Source: Leptolinea sp. UBA1437 (GTDB taxonomy: Bacteria > Chloroflexota > Anaerolineae > Anaerolineales > Anaerolineaceae). Taken from it: a stretch of 14,621 nt of DNA. The translations under genes and the position numbers were made by a program. Under the pieces are notes generated by a model, which was not told the origin of the DNA, did no database searches, and was given only the letters and a program-made list of their open reading frames with translations. The stretch lies in assembly GCA_002329625.1 (NCBI GenBank), contig DCTP01000122.1, positions 405-15,025 of the forward strand, in the 5' to 3' direction. Positions 7,413-14,621 of this stretch are shown piece after piece. Numbering within the stretch: the stretch's first letter is position 1; each line of letters opens with the position of its first letter.

Positions 7413-9002
7413 ATGAAAAGGACAACCAGAAAAACTATTTTGTCGATTCTTCTTACATTACTGATAGGTTTCAGTGTTCTTTCTCCAGTTCTTGCTCAAA
7501 GTCAAACCGCTGAGCAAACGATCAGCGAAACAAGCACTTCCTTCAGTAAACTGTATGAAGAAGTCAATCCCTCCGTTGTCTACATTTCTGTAGCCATTCA
7601 GGGAGGGTCATCCAACACACAACAATTCCAGGGATTGCCGGACGATCTTGAAGAATTGCTCCCATTTTTAAAGCAATATTATGGTCCACAGGATCAGGAC
7701 AACCAAGATCAAGAATCGGAACCGAATCAGAATATCACTTACGGTTCGGGGACCGGTTTTGTCTGGGATACGGAAGGACACATTGTCACGAATAACCACG
7801 TCATCGAAGATGCAACCGATATTACCATCACTTATTATGACGGAATCGAACGGAAAGCGACGGTAATCGGTGCTGATCCGGACAGTGATTTAGCGGTTCT
7901 GTCGGTGGAAGATTACAGAAAAGATATCGCTCCCGTGAAAATGGGTGATTCAGATACCGTAAAGACGGGCGAATATGTTGCAGCAATCGGCAATCCGTTC
8001 GGAAATGTCGGAACCATCACCATGGGAATTGTATCTGCTCTCGGCCGTAATTTCCCAATTGACGATGGGTCAACGGGCAGTGGCGGACATTATACCATTC
8101 CGGACATGATTCAAACGGATGCCGCAATCAACCCGGGGAACTCAGGCGGCGTTCTGATTAACCTAAACGGCGAAGTCATCGGAGTGGTTAACTCATTTGT
8201 TTCAGCCACCTATTCATCAGCGGGAATCGGATATGCCATTCCATCGAACTTGGCGGTGCGTGTTATTCCAAAACTGATCAGCGACGGGAAATACGAACAT
8301 GCATGGATCGGCATCAGTGGTATCGCGTTGAATCCTGATATCAATGCGAAACTGGAATTGGATCGCGATCAGCGGGGCGCTTTAGTTGAAACCGTTCAAT
8401 CCGGCAGCCCAGCCGATAAAGCCGGAATTAAAGCTGGCGACGAAACAACAACTATCAACGGCGCTGAAATTACAATCGGCGGAGATATCATTACCAAGAT
8501 CAACGACCGAGAGGTAAAAAGCATGGATGATATTATTTCCTACCTGGCTTTCCATACTGAGGTCGGAGATAAAATCACACTGCATATTCTGCGGGATGGA
8601 AAAGAACAGGATATCGAATTGACATTAGCCGCCCGTCCGTCTGTCGAAGAACGCACCGGCGTGAAAGCGAATGAGAAGACTATTAAAGAGCAAGTCGGTG
8701 AAGCCTGGATCGGAACTTATGTCAAAGATATAACCAATAACGATATCAAGAAGTTGGATCTGCCGGAAGGAACCACCGGAGCTTTAATCACTCAGGTTAC
8801 CAAAGACAGCCCGGCGGATGACGCAAATCTGCAGGAAAATGATATCATCCAAAAGATCGATGATACCGAAATCAAATCGGTCGACGATTTGAAATCTGAG
8901 CTTTCAAAATACATGCCCGGTGAACGAGTGACATTGACGATTCTGCGCGACGGCGAGACTAAAGAAGTGCGCTTGACGCTCGGTACAACCAAGAATAAAT
9001 AA
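7413..9002 (+). CDS. htrA: HtrA/DegP-type serine protease with two PDZ domains
   Basis: Exported trypsin-like protease (family S1C) that degrades or refolds damaged envelope proteins; 529 residues. A signal peptide with a hydrophobic core (9-25) ends at PVLA-Q, suggesting cleavage after residue 28. The protease domain carries the triad H129 (TNNHVIED), D159 (DSDLAVL) and S244 (NPGNSGG), so it should be active. Between the N-terminal strand and the first core motif is an Asn/Gln/Asp-rich insert (91-107), probably the LA loop. PDZ1 spans about 295-405 and contains GGDIITKINDREV; PDZ2 spans about 428-522. The start is supported by GAAAGGG upstream. It lies downstream of the two-component operon on the same strand, and HtrA proteases are often under envelope-stress two-component control (for example CssRS in Bacillus), but a link here is only inferred. 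Two hairpins follow the gene. Confidence 0.96.
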   Translation: MKRTTRKTILSILLTLLIGFSVLSPVLAQSQTAEQTISETSTSFSKLYEEVNPSVVYISVAIQGGSSNTQQFQGLPDDLEELLPFLKQYYGPQDQDNQDQESEPNQNITYGSGTGFVWDTEGHIVTNNHVIEDATDITITYYDGIERKATVIGADPDSDLAVLSVEDYRKDIAPVKMGDSDTVKTGEYVAAIGNPFGNVGTITMGIVSALGRNFPIDDGSTGSGGHYTIPDMIQTDAAINPGNSGGVLINLNGEVIGVVNSFVSATYSSAGIGYAIPSNLAVRVIPKLISDGKYEHAWIGISGIALNPDINAKLELDRDQRGALVETVQSGSPADKAGIKAGDETTTINGAEITIGGDIITKINDREVKSMDDIISYLAFHTEVGDKITLHILRDGKEQDIELTLAARPSVEERTGVKANEKTIKEQVGEAWIGTYVKDITNNDIKKLDLPEGTTGALITQVTKDSPADDANLQENDIIQKIDDTEIKSVDDLKSELSKYMPGERVTLTILRDGETKEVRLTLGTTKNK

Positions 9003-9011
9003 CCGCAAAGA

Positions 9012-9038
9012 GATTAAGAAAGATCCGCTTTCTTAATC
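9012..9038. repeat. Perfect hairpin just after htrA
   Basis: An 11-bp perfect inverted repeat (GATTAAGAAAG at 9012-9022, CTTTCTTAATC at 9028-9038) has a 5-nt loop and begins 10 nt after the htrA stop. It is AT-rich with no T-run after it, so it is not a terminator by itself. It may protect the 3' end of the message or assist the terminator that follows. Confidence 0.6.
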
Positions 9039-9046
9039 AAACGATC

Positions 9047-9084
9047 AAAAACGAGACTGACGAAATCTGTCAGTCTCGTTTTTT
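9047..9084. terminator. Bidirectional rho-independent terminator
   Basis: A 15-bp perfect stem (9047-9061 pairing with 9069-9083; core ACGAGACTGAC/GTCAGTCTCGT) encloses a 7-nt loop. It ends in a run of six T on the plus strand and TTTTT on the minus strand. It lies between the convergent htrA (plus) and phosphodiesterase (minus) genes and can serve both. Confidence 0.9.
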
Positions 9085-9114
9085 AACATCGAATCGTCCT
9101 TCAAAACGGACGGC

Positions 9115-10284
9115 TCAAAACAGGATTAATGGAACCTGCATTTCATCTTCTGTCAAGCCGGCATGATGCCCTTTAAATTCCTTCGGAGATTTTGCTCCAG
9201 GCGGAGCATACAGCAGATCGCTGTGACCGACGCCCAAAGCGATGAAACTTCCCAAAAAATCTTTAACCTTCGGATGAAGAGGACCTTCACCCAAAAATCC
9301 CCGACGAAGAAATTCATCCGCGCTGAGCAAAATGAATTCATCACCGAGTTCCCGTTCAAATCGGGATGCAAACAGATCTTCCTTCTCCGGTATAACCGAT
9401 ATTGCTTTCGCCCGCGGATCCCCGGACGGATAATGGTTCATCAGCTCGGATAATGGAGATATTTGATCCAGATGAAAATGATTGAAAATATCCTGCATCC
9501 CGTGATCGGCGGAAATGATTCCCACGGCATCCGAAAATCTCGGAGCATATTGTTCCAACAACGAATCTGTTTTGCTTAAAAATTCCGTTACCGATTCATG
9601 CGAAAGACCGTTATTATGCAACAGATCATCCGGTGATTTCCAATAACCGATGATGAAGTGATTCCCTTCTTCGGCACATTTCAACTCGATATTTTGAAAA
9701 AGCTCTTCCAAAGTGTGGGCTTTTGTCAGGTGATCCCCTGCGATTTGAACAAGTCGCGGTCGGGCGACATCCGTAAAAATACAATCAATCTTTATTTTCC
9801 GATCAGCAGCGGCTTCAATCTGCTCAAAAATAGTCCGAAAACCCATAAAATCCAAAATATTCTTTTCATTCGGATCAATCGGCTCGCCGGTAAAGGCGTC
9901 CCGATAGGGGAAAACCTCGATGCATTCATCCCATTCTTTAAAATATAAAGACCAAGCCAACCAGGCATGGGAAACGGGCTGAAGTCCCGAAAAAAAAGAA
10001 GAGGTCACACAAACCGTCGTGCAAGGGTAAACAGCCGTCAAATACCCCCGCCGGTGGCTCCGTAAAAAACTGTCTTCCGGCAAATGACGGTTAAGAATGC
10101 CGGTCCCCATAGCATCAATCAAAAGAAAAATAACATTGCGCGGGTGCTTTTGAACGAGCAAAGAATCCACATCCGCGGAAGATTTTGTGGAAGAAGGTAC
10201 AGCATAGTAATTTAAAACCGATGAAATAATCCCTAAATTGGAATGGTTATAATCCGGGCAAACAATATTTTGTTGAAAATTCAT
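9115..10284 (-). CDS. Alkaline-phosphatase-superfamily phosphodiesterase (NPP-like)
   Basis: Probable metal-dependent phosphodiesterase/nucleotide pyrophosphatase-type hydrolase (Pfam type I phosphodiesterase fold), 389 residues, substrate unknown. Metal and nucleophile motifs are visible in order: D57 in IFLLIDAMG; the nucleophile Thr in YPCTTVCVTS (T90 likely); D219 and H223 in SPDDLLHNNG; D260-H261 in ISADHGM; and a final His pair in FKGHHAGL (373-374). These fit two-metal coordination in the superfamily. There is no signal peptide, so it acts in the cytoplasm. The start is supported by AAGGAAAGG close to the ATG. It lies 9 nt after the TSUP permease gene and is cotranscribed with it, which may mean the substrate or product is handled by that permease. 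A phosphonoacetate-hydrolase or cofactor-independent-mutase relative is possible. Confidence 0.85.
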   Translation of the reverse strand: MNFQQNIVCPDYNHSNLGIISSVLNYYAVPSSTKSSADVDSLLVQKHPRNVIFLLIDAMGTGILNRHLPEDSFLRSHRRGYLTAVYPCTTVCVTSSFFSGLQPVSHAWLAWSLYFKEWDECIEVFPYRDAFTGEPIDPNEKNILDFMGFRTIFEQIEAAADRKIKIDCIFTDVARPRLVQIAGDHLTKAHTLEELFQNIELKCAEEGNHFIIGYWKSPDDLLHNNGLSHESVTEFLSKTDSLLEQYAPRFSDAVGIISADHGMQDIFNHFHLDQISPLSELMNHYPSGDPRAKAISVIPEKEDLFASRFERELGDEFILLSADEFLRRGFLGEGPLHPKVKDFLGSFIALGVGHSDLLYAPPGAKSPKEFKGHHAGLTEDEMQVPLILF

Positions 10285-10293
10285 TACCTTTCC

Positions 10294-11070
10294 TTAAAGT
10301 AAATAATCGATACTTTGTTTCAGCAATAATCCGCTGACCACCACGATAAATAAAATGCGGATAAACTTGCTTCCCTTAAGAACCGCAAGCCGCACTCCGA
10401 CAAAACTTCCCGCCATATTGAATACAGCCATAATCAAACCGAGGTAGACAAAAATCGCTCCCTGTGACCCGAAAAGGATCAATGCCCCGAAGTTGGTAGC
10501 CAGATTGATAATTTTACAGGATGCCGAAGCCCGAAGAAAATCCATCCCGAAAATTCCGATCAACGCAAGGATCAGGAAATTCCCCGTCCCGGGACCAAAA
10601 AATCCGTCATAAAAGCCGATAACAAGACCCGCCAGCAGGCTCAATCCGAGTTGTTGCCTGAAAGAAAAAGAAACTTCGTGTACTCTCACCCCGAGGTTCT
10701 TATTCAATATCGTATAAATCAGGACAACCGTCAACAAAACCAAGACCAACGGACGCATCCATTGATTGGGGATCGAAACCGCCGTCATGGCACCGAAAAT
10801 CGATGAACAAAATGCGACGCCGGCGATGGGAAGCACTTTCTTCCACTCGATAGGAACTTTTCTCGAATATTGAAAAACAGCCATTCCGGTCCCGCAGCTG
10901 GATGAAAGTTTATTTGTACCGAGCAGGGAAGCGACCGGTGCATAAGGGAGTATGGCCATGATTGCCGGGAGTTGAATTAGTCCTCCCCCGCCCGCAACCG
11001 AATCGATCAAACCGGCAAGAAAAGCAAATCCAGAAAGGATTAATATTTGAAGAATTGTAATATCCGGCAT
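10294..11070 (-). CDS. TSUP (TauE/SafE) family membrane transporter
   Basis: Integral membrane permease of the sulfite exporter TauE/SafE family, 258 residues, a typical length with about eight hydrophobic helices. Diagnostic features are the N-terminal half motif AGLIDSVAGGGGLIQLP (19-35) with LGTNKL (50-55), and its repeat in the second half, IGFYDGFFGPGTGNF, followed by the helix ATNFGALILF. The family moves sulfite, sulfoacetate and other organosulfur anions, or unknown substrates; the sequence does not decide which. The start choice is moderate: AGGAG lies 15 nt before the ATG, rather far, while a closer GGAA could serve instead. It is first gene of a two-gene unit with the phosphodiesterase 9 nt downstream, and is divergent from thrC. 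Confidence 0.9.
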   Translation of the reverse strand: MPDITILQILILSGFAFLAGLIDSVAGGGGLIQLPAIMAILPYAPVASLLGTNKLSSSCGTGMAVFQYSRKVPIEWKKVLPIAGVAFCSSIFGAMTAVSIPNQWMRPLVLVLLTVVLIYTILNKNLGVRVHEVSFSFRQQLGLSLLAGLVIGFYDGFFGPGTGNFLILALIGIFGMDFLRASASCKIINLATNFGALILFGSQGAIFVYLGLIMAVFNMAGSFVGVRLAVLKGSKFIRILFIVVVSGLLLKQSIDYLL

Positions 11071-11111
11071 GGAATTGATTCCGATCTCCTGAGAGCGATT
11101 TAACCTTTTCG

Positions 11112-11117
11112 ATTATA
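11112..11117 (-). promoter_or_regulatory. -10 element upstream of the TSUP permease gene
   Basis: On the minus strand GGGTATAAT gives a perfect TATAAT hexamer 41 nt upstream of the permease ATG, predicting a leader of about 35 nt. No good -35 is visible at 16-18 nt spacing. The element resembles the one ahead of gyrA. Confidence 0.5.
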
Positions 11118-11229
11118 CCCTCAGTCCCGTCGTTTTCCCGTCGCCACCCTTTTTTTCATTCATTTCGGCGCAAAATTCAAAAAATGTAAAAATCACCGCG
11201 AAAAAACACGAACCCTTTTCCCAATCCGA

Positions 11230-11258
11230 TTGAAGTAGATTAGAATTACACGCATAAC
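11230..11258 (+). promoter_or_regulatory. Possible thrC operon promoter
   Basis: TTGAAG (11230-11235) and CATAAC (11253-11258) are separated by 17 nt, each matching four of six consensus bases. The -10 lies 24 nt before the thrC ATG, leaving a very short leader with the GGAG ribosome site. There is no room for a leader-peptide attenuator or T-box between this promoter and thrC. Confidence 0.35.
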
Positions 11259-11282
11259 CATTTTTGCGTCGGAGAAACAGAC

Positions 11283-12347
11283 ATGAGCTATCAGGGCATC
11301 ATTCATCGCTATCACGAATTCATGGATCTTCCGCCTGCGGTGCAACCGATCACTTTATACGAAGGCAATACTCCTTTGATTCCCGTGCCGGCGATCGCAG
11401 ACAATTTAGGCGGCGGTTTCGAGCTGTATGTCAAATATGAAGGCCTGAATCCAACGGGTTCGTTCAAAGATCGCGGAATGACAACCGCCATGACGATGGC
11501 GAAACATAACGGTAAGAAAACGGTTATCTGCGCTTCCACCGGAAACACAGCCGCCTCGGCAGCCGCTTATGCGAGCCGAGCCGGTCTTCGTGCCATCGTC
11601 ATGATCCCGGAAGGAAAAGTCGCCGCCGGAAAACTGGCCGGTGCGGTTGCTTACGGAGCGGAGATTATCCAGATTCCCGGCTCATTCGATGACGCTCTGT
11701 CTTTTGTCGTAGAAATCAGTCAAAAAAGTGAAATCGAACTGGTCAACAGTCTTAATCCTTATCGCATAGAAGGCCAAAAGACTGCTTCTTTTGAAATTTG
11801 TGACGAGCTGGGAAGCGCCCCGGACTGGTTATGTCTGCCAGTGGGCAACGCCGGAAATATCACGGCGTATTGGATGGGCTTTACACAGTATAACCGAATA
11901 AAAAATACCGGCCTGCCGCATATTCTGGGTGTCCAAGCCGAAGGTGCGGCGCCGCTCGTGATCGGACATACGGTGGAGCATCCGGAAACGGTGGCGACGG
12001 CGATCCGAATCGGTAATCCCGCCCGCGGAGAGCAAGCTTTAATGGCCGCGGAAGAATCAAAGGGACGGATTATCGCCGTTTCCGATGAAAAGATTTTGGC
12101 GGCTCAAAAAATGTTGGCTTCATCCGGTATCTGGGTAGAACCGGCTTCGGCTGCTGGTCTGGCCGGATTAATCGACCGAATTAAAAATAATTCCTTCGAT
12201 CCCAAAGGAAAACGAATTGTGCTTGTTTGTACCGGACACGGTATGAAAGATCCCGATATCATTATTTCCCGTGGGATTAAACCCGTTCGTCTGCCGGTTG
12301 ATTTCGATAAAGTGGCAGAATATATCCTCGGAGGAAGAATCCAATGA
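11283..12347 (+). CDS. thrC: Threonine synthase
   Basis: PLP-dependent enzyme that converts O-phospho-L-homoserine to L-threonine, the last step of the pathway; cytoplasmic, 354 residues, the short bacterial class. PLP lysine K62 lies in NPTGSFKDRGM. N88, which contacts the cofactor ring, is in ASTGNTAASAAA, and the phosphate-binding loop is VGNAGN (187-192). The C-terminal VLVCTGHGMKDPD is typical of threonine synthase and separates it from threonine dehydratase or cysteine synthase. GGAG eight bases before the ATG supports the start. The stop overlaps the thrB start by four bases (ATGA), so the two pathway enzymes are coupled. Confidence 0.96.
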   Translation: MSYQGIIHRYHEFMDLPPAVQPITLYEGNTPLIPVPAIADNLGGGFELYVKYEGLNPTGSFKDRGMTTAMTMAKHNGKKTVICASTGNTAASAAAYASRAGLRAIVMIPEGKVAAGKLAGAVAYGAEIIQIPGSFDDALSFVVEISQKSEIELVNSLNPYRIEGQKTASFEICDELGSAPDWLCLPVGNAGNITAYWMGFTQYNRIKNTGLPHILGVQAEGAAPLVIGHTVEHPETVATAIRIGNPARGEQALMAAEESKGRIIAVSDEKILAAQKMLASSGIWVEPASAAGLAGLIDRIKNNSFDPKGKRIVLVCTGHGMKDPDIIISRGIKPVRLPVDFDKVAEYILGGRIQ

Positions 12348-13255
12348 GATCTTTTGCCGTTTATGTTCCAGCATCCACCAGTAATATTGGGCCTGGGTTT
12401 GATTGTGTCGGATTGGCGGTTAACCTGTGGAACGAAGCTCGATTTCATTTCGATTCCTCCTTGTCTTCGATCGAAATTACAGCAGAAGGCTATCAAAACA
12501 AATTCCAAAAAAATCCGAGTGAGAATCTAATTTTCCGCTCGTTTCTTCATTTTTTTGAATTAAAAGGGATTAAGGTTCCGGAAGGACTCAGAATTCATTG
12601 TGTGAACCGTGTGCCGATCGGGTCGGGGTTGGGCTCCAGTTCAACCGCGATTCTGATAGGGTTGCTCGCTGCCGATGAGTTGCTGGGGACAAAGACTTCA
12701 CAACAGGGAATTCTTGAAATCGCCGCAAGCCTCGAAGGACATCCCGATAATGTTACGCCGGCTATTTTTGGCGGTCTGACCGCTGCTTCGATGGACGAAA
12801 CGGGTGTTCGGACAGAACGCTTCCCGATCGCCGATTGGAACATGGCGGTTGTGGTTCCCCGCTTCAACCTGTCGACAAAAGCAGCCCGGAAAGCTTTACC
12901 GGATACGGTCCCATTCCGGGATGCGGTCTTTAATCTGAACCATGCGATCTTTTTAATGCGGGCACTTCAGGATGGGGATGAAGAAGAATTGCGATTTGCC
13001 ATGCAAGATCGATTGCATCAGCAGTATCGAATGCGATTAATCCCGGGATCCGAAGCGATTTTACAAGCCGGAGTCGACGCCGGTGCGGCAGCCACAGGGT
13101 TATCGGGAGCCGGACCGGGGGTCATTGCCTTCAGCATGGGAAAAACAGATCAAATCCTGGCGGCAATGCTCCAGGCGGCACACCTTGCCGGCTATGAAGC
13201 GGACGGTTTCGAATTAAAGACCTCATCCAACGGAGCATGGATAATGCCTCTCTAA
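12344..13255 (+). CDS. thrB: Homoserine kinase
   Basis: GHMP-superfamily kinase that phosphorylates L-homoserine with ATP, supplying the substrate for the threonine synthase encoded just upstream; 303 residues, normal length. Motif 1 is VPASTSNIGPGFDCVGLA (8-25). The ATP-binding loop is PIGSGLGSSSTA (91-102), followed by EGHPDN (131-136). Motif 3 is GLSGAGPGV (252-260). The start has a strong GGAGG inside the end of thrC (from 12330) in addition to the ATGA overlap. The LysM lipoprotein gene begins 14 nt after its stop. Confidence 0.95.
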   Translation: MRSFAVYVPASTSNIGPGFDCVGLAVNLWNEARFHFDSSLSSIEITAEGYQNKFQKNPSENLIFRSFLHFFELKGIKVPEGLRIHCVNRVPIGSGLGSSSTAILIGLLAADELLGTKTSQQGILEIAASLEGHPDNVTPAIFGGLTAASMDETGVRTERFPIADWNMAVVVPRFNLSTKAARKALPDTVPFRDAVFNLNHAIFLMRALQDGDEEELRFAMQDRLHQQYRMRLIPGSEAILQAGVDAGAAATGLSGAGPGVIAFSMGKTDQILAAMLQAAHLAGYEADGFELKTSSNGAWIMPL

Positions 13256-13269
13256 AAGAAGGAGGAGAC

Positions 13270-13908
13270 ATGAAAAAGAAATTAATTATTATTGCAATTG
13301 TGCTGATTTGTGTAACCGGTTGCGGGAAGAAAAAAATTGCCGATCCGATTCAGCCTTTAACGAAAGTAACCATTAGTCCCGAAAGAGAAGCCCTTTACGA
13401 AGCGACAAAAGAAGCTTGGCTGACGGTAAATCCCGTTGAAATAAAGAGCACCCAATCCGACCTGAATGCCACACCGGTTCCGCAAGACCAAGCACCGAAA
13501 GCCGTTGAGTCAGAGCCGATCATTCTGGCAAATACCAAACCGGCTGAGGTAACGGAAGCGCCGCAGGGATTTTATCAATTGCAGGCTGGCGAAACACCGA
13601 AATGTATCGCCCGTCGCTTTAATGTCGATTGGCTGAAGCTGTACTCGATGAATAATATCAGTTTTGAAAATGAAAACGATATCCAACCGGGAACCGTCTT
13701 AGTCATTCCGCAAAATTCCGTTTGGAATGAAAAGCACGGACCTCGGGCTTCGTTGCCTCATCCCACCGACTACAATGTCCAAGCCGGCGACACCCTGAAC
13801 AGTATTGCTTGCCAATTCGGAGATGTGACTCCCGAACAAATAGCGCTTGAAAACGGTATTACTTCACAGGAACAATTAATTCCGGGATTGAGCCTGCATA
13901 TTCCCTAA
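13270..13908 (+). CDS. LysM-repeat lipoprotein
   Basis: Exported lipoprotein of 212 residues with two LysM domains, likely binding cell-wall glycans or a related surface polymer. I place the start at 13270, not at the in-frame ATG at 13237 inside thrB. The later ATG has a strong AAGGAGG just upstream and opens directly onto a lipoprotein signal MKKKLIIIAIVLICVTGC, with lipidated C18 (lipobox VTGC). A Glu/Pro/Thr-rich linker (about 25-98) separates the membrane anchor from LysM1 (about 101-148; GETPKCIARRF) and LysM2 (about 167-211; GDTLNSIACQF). Each LysM has a Cys in its first helix (C112, C181). No catalytic domain is attached. Placed between thrB and tgt, its role in the operon is unknown. 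Confidence 0.9.
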   Translation: MKKKLIIIAIVLICVTGCGKKKIADPIQPLTKVTISPEREALYEATKEAWLTVNPVEIKSTQSDLNATPVPQDQAPKAVESEPIILANTKPAEVTEAPQGFYQLQAGETPKCIARRFNVDWLKLYSMNNISFENENDIQPGTVLVIPQNSVWNEKHGPRASLPHPTDYNVQAGDTLNSIACQFGDVTPEQIALENGITSQEQLIPGLSLHIP

Positions 13909-13920
13909 TGCCCGATCGAA

Positions 13921-14621
13921 ATGACTGAACCGGAAACCGAAAAATCCTGGCTTGAAACTCCCCACGGGCGATTGGATTATCCTGTCTATCTGCCGGATGC
14001 AACCTATGGAATGGTGCGAGGAGTTGATGCAGTTGACCTGGAGCAAGCCGGTGTACAGGGTCTCGTGATGAATACATTTCATCTGATGCAGAAGCCCGGC
14101 AGTCTGACCGTTCAGTCTCTCGGCGGCATTCACACAATGAGCGGTTGGTCCAAGCCAATCATCACCGACTCCGGCGGTTTTCAGGCATATTCACTCATCC
14201 GCGAAAATGCCAAGTTCGGGAAAATAAACGAAAACGGAATCACGATCACGCCGGAAGGGTCGAAACGGAAACTCTTGCTCAGCCCGGAAAAAACCGTTCA
14301 ATTGCAGATGGCATACGGATCGGACGTGGTTATCTGTCTGGATCAATGCACCCATCCCAACGATTCGGACCAAGTGCAGCGGGAATCCGTCCGCCGCACG
14401 ATCGAATGGGCAAAACGCTGTAAACACGAATTTACCAAACGCTTAACACACTCCGAAAAAGACACAAAACCGCCGAAAATCTTTGGGGTGGTTCAGGGTG
14501 GAAACTCTTTCGAATTACGGAAAACTTGTGCCGGCGCATTGCTTGAAATCGGCTTTGACGGCTTCGGATTCGGCGGTTGGCCGCTGGACGGAGAAGGAAA
14601 TCTGGTTGAGGATATTTTGCA
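13921..14621 (+). CDS. tgt: tRNA-guanine transglycosylase (C-terminus cut by window edge)
   Basis: Exchanges guanine-34 in GUN-anticodon tRNAs for a queuosine precursor. The first 233 codons are present, somewhat over half of a usual 370-390-residue protein; the nucleophile Asp and zinc site lie beyond the edge. Seen here: NTFHLMQKPG (51-60), TDSGGFQAYSL with base-binding D83, the SPEKTVQLQ helix, LDQC (D141, C143), VVQGG with Q192, and GFDGFGFGGW (211-220). The segment after GG reads WPLDGEG, whereas zinc-dependent bacterial enzymes usually have LAVGE, so substrate preference may differ. The start must be 13921: the only upstream codons in frame reach the LysM stop (TAA at 13906-13908), with no other start between. 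There is no good ribosome site, and the gene is 12 nt downstream of and in frame with the LysM gene, so translation is probably coupled. Confidence 0.92.
   Translation, partial: MTEPETEKSWLETPHGRLDYPVYLPDATYGMVRGVDAVDLEQAGVQGLVMNTFHLMQKPGSLTVQSLGGIHTMSGWSKPIITDSGGFQAYSLIRENAKFGKINENGITITPEGSKRKLLLSPEKTVQLQMAYGSDVVICLDQCTHPNDSDQVQRESVRRTIEWAKRCKHEFTKRLTHSEKDTKPPKIFGVVQGGNSFELRKTCAGALLEIGFDGFGFGGWPLDGEGNLVEDIL

Noticed and set aside
11071..11282. Possible riboswitch or T-box leader controlling the threonine genes
   Set aside because: I saw no T-box sequence, leader peptide rich in Thr/Ile codons or terminator hairpin upstream of thrC. The likely promoter lies too close to the start codon.
12104..12508. 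134-codon open frame on the minus strand
   Set aside because: It is antisense to the thrC/thrB junction, where both plus-strand genes have clear family motifs.
13237..13269. Earlier in-frame ATG for the LysM lipoprotein
   Set aside because: It would overlap the end of thrB, has no good ribosome site and would put a hydrophilic stretch before the lipoprotein signal. The ATG at 13270 follows a strong AAGGAGG and starts a proper signal peptide.
1..14621. CRISPR array, mobile element, phage or toxin-antitoxin genes
   Set aside because: No regularly spaced repeats, transposase or integrase motifs, terminal inverted repeats or small paired toxin genes were seen. All genes look chromosomal.

Overview
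The window is an ordinary stretch of bacterial chromosome. It is densely coded, with moderate GC, strong AGGAGG-type ribosome sites and TATAAT-type promoters. It holds twelve protein genes. Two run off the ends: gyrA at the left and tgt at the right. I see no RNA genes, insertion sequences, phage genes or CRISPR arrays. Several protein details suggest Chloroflexota, perhaps Anaerolineaceae: the GyrA N-terminus, the HtrA PDZ wording (GGDIITKI), the kinase H-box HELGRPLG, and a LysM lipoprotein with the CIARRF motif placed beside tgt. This placement is inferred from remembered family resemblance, not from a search.

Layout: (1) 1-2286, minus: gyrA, first 762 codons, preceded by an extended -10 promoter. 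(2) 2485-4137, minus: a DUF4153 polytopic membrane protein, followed by a clear intrinsic terminator. (3) 4409-7240, plus: a tight unit of OmpR-type response regulator, membrane sensor kinase (4-nt overlap) and AlkD-type DNA alkylation-repair protein (1-nt gap). It is divergent from the DUF4153 gene. (4) 7413-9002, plus: an exported HtrA-type serine protease with two PDZ domains, followed by two hairpins. The second hairpin is a terminator that can work in both directions. (5) 11070-9115, minus: a TSUP (TauE/SafE-type) permease gene followed by a cytoplasmic alkaline-phosphatase-superfamily phosphodiesterase. (6) 11283 to the right end, plus: thrC, thrB (4-nt overlap), a LysM lipoprotein and tgt, closely packed and probably one operon.

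Working together: thrB and thrC catalyse the last two steps of threonine synthesis from homoserine. The regulator and kinase form a complete two-component system of unknown stimulus, with a repair gene as third cistron. HtrA is probably an envelope protein-quality protease. GyrA is housekeeping.

I found no convincing new biological system. The points most worth a second look are residue-level oddities: a Gln at the GyrA quinolone-region serine position, a degenerate GyrA box, an H-box lacking the usual phosphatase Thr/Asn, and an unusual substrate-pocket segment in Tgt. Contextual oddities are the repair gene in the signalling operon, a direct repeat ahead of htrA, and a LysM gene in frame with tgt.
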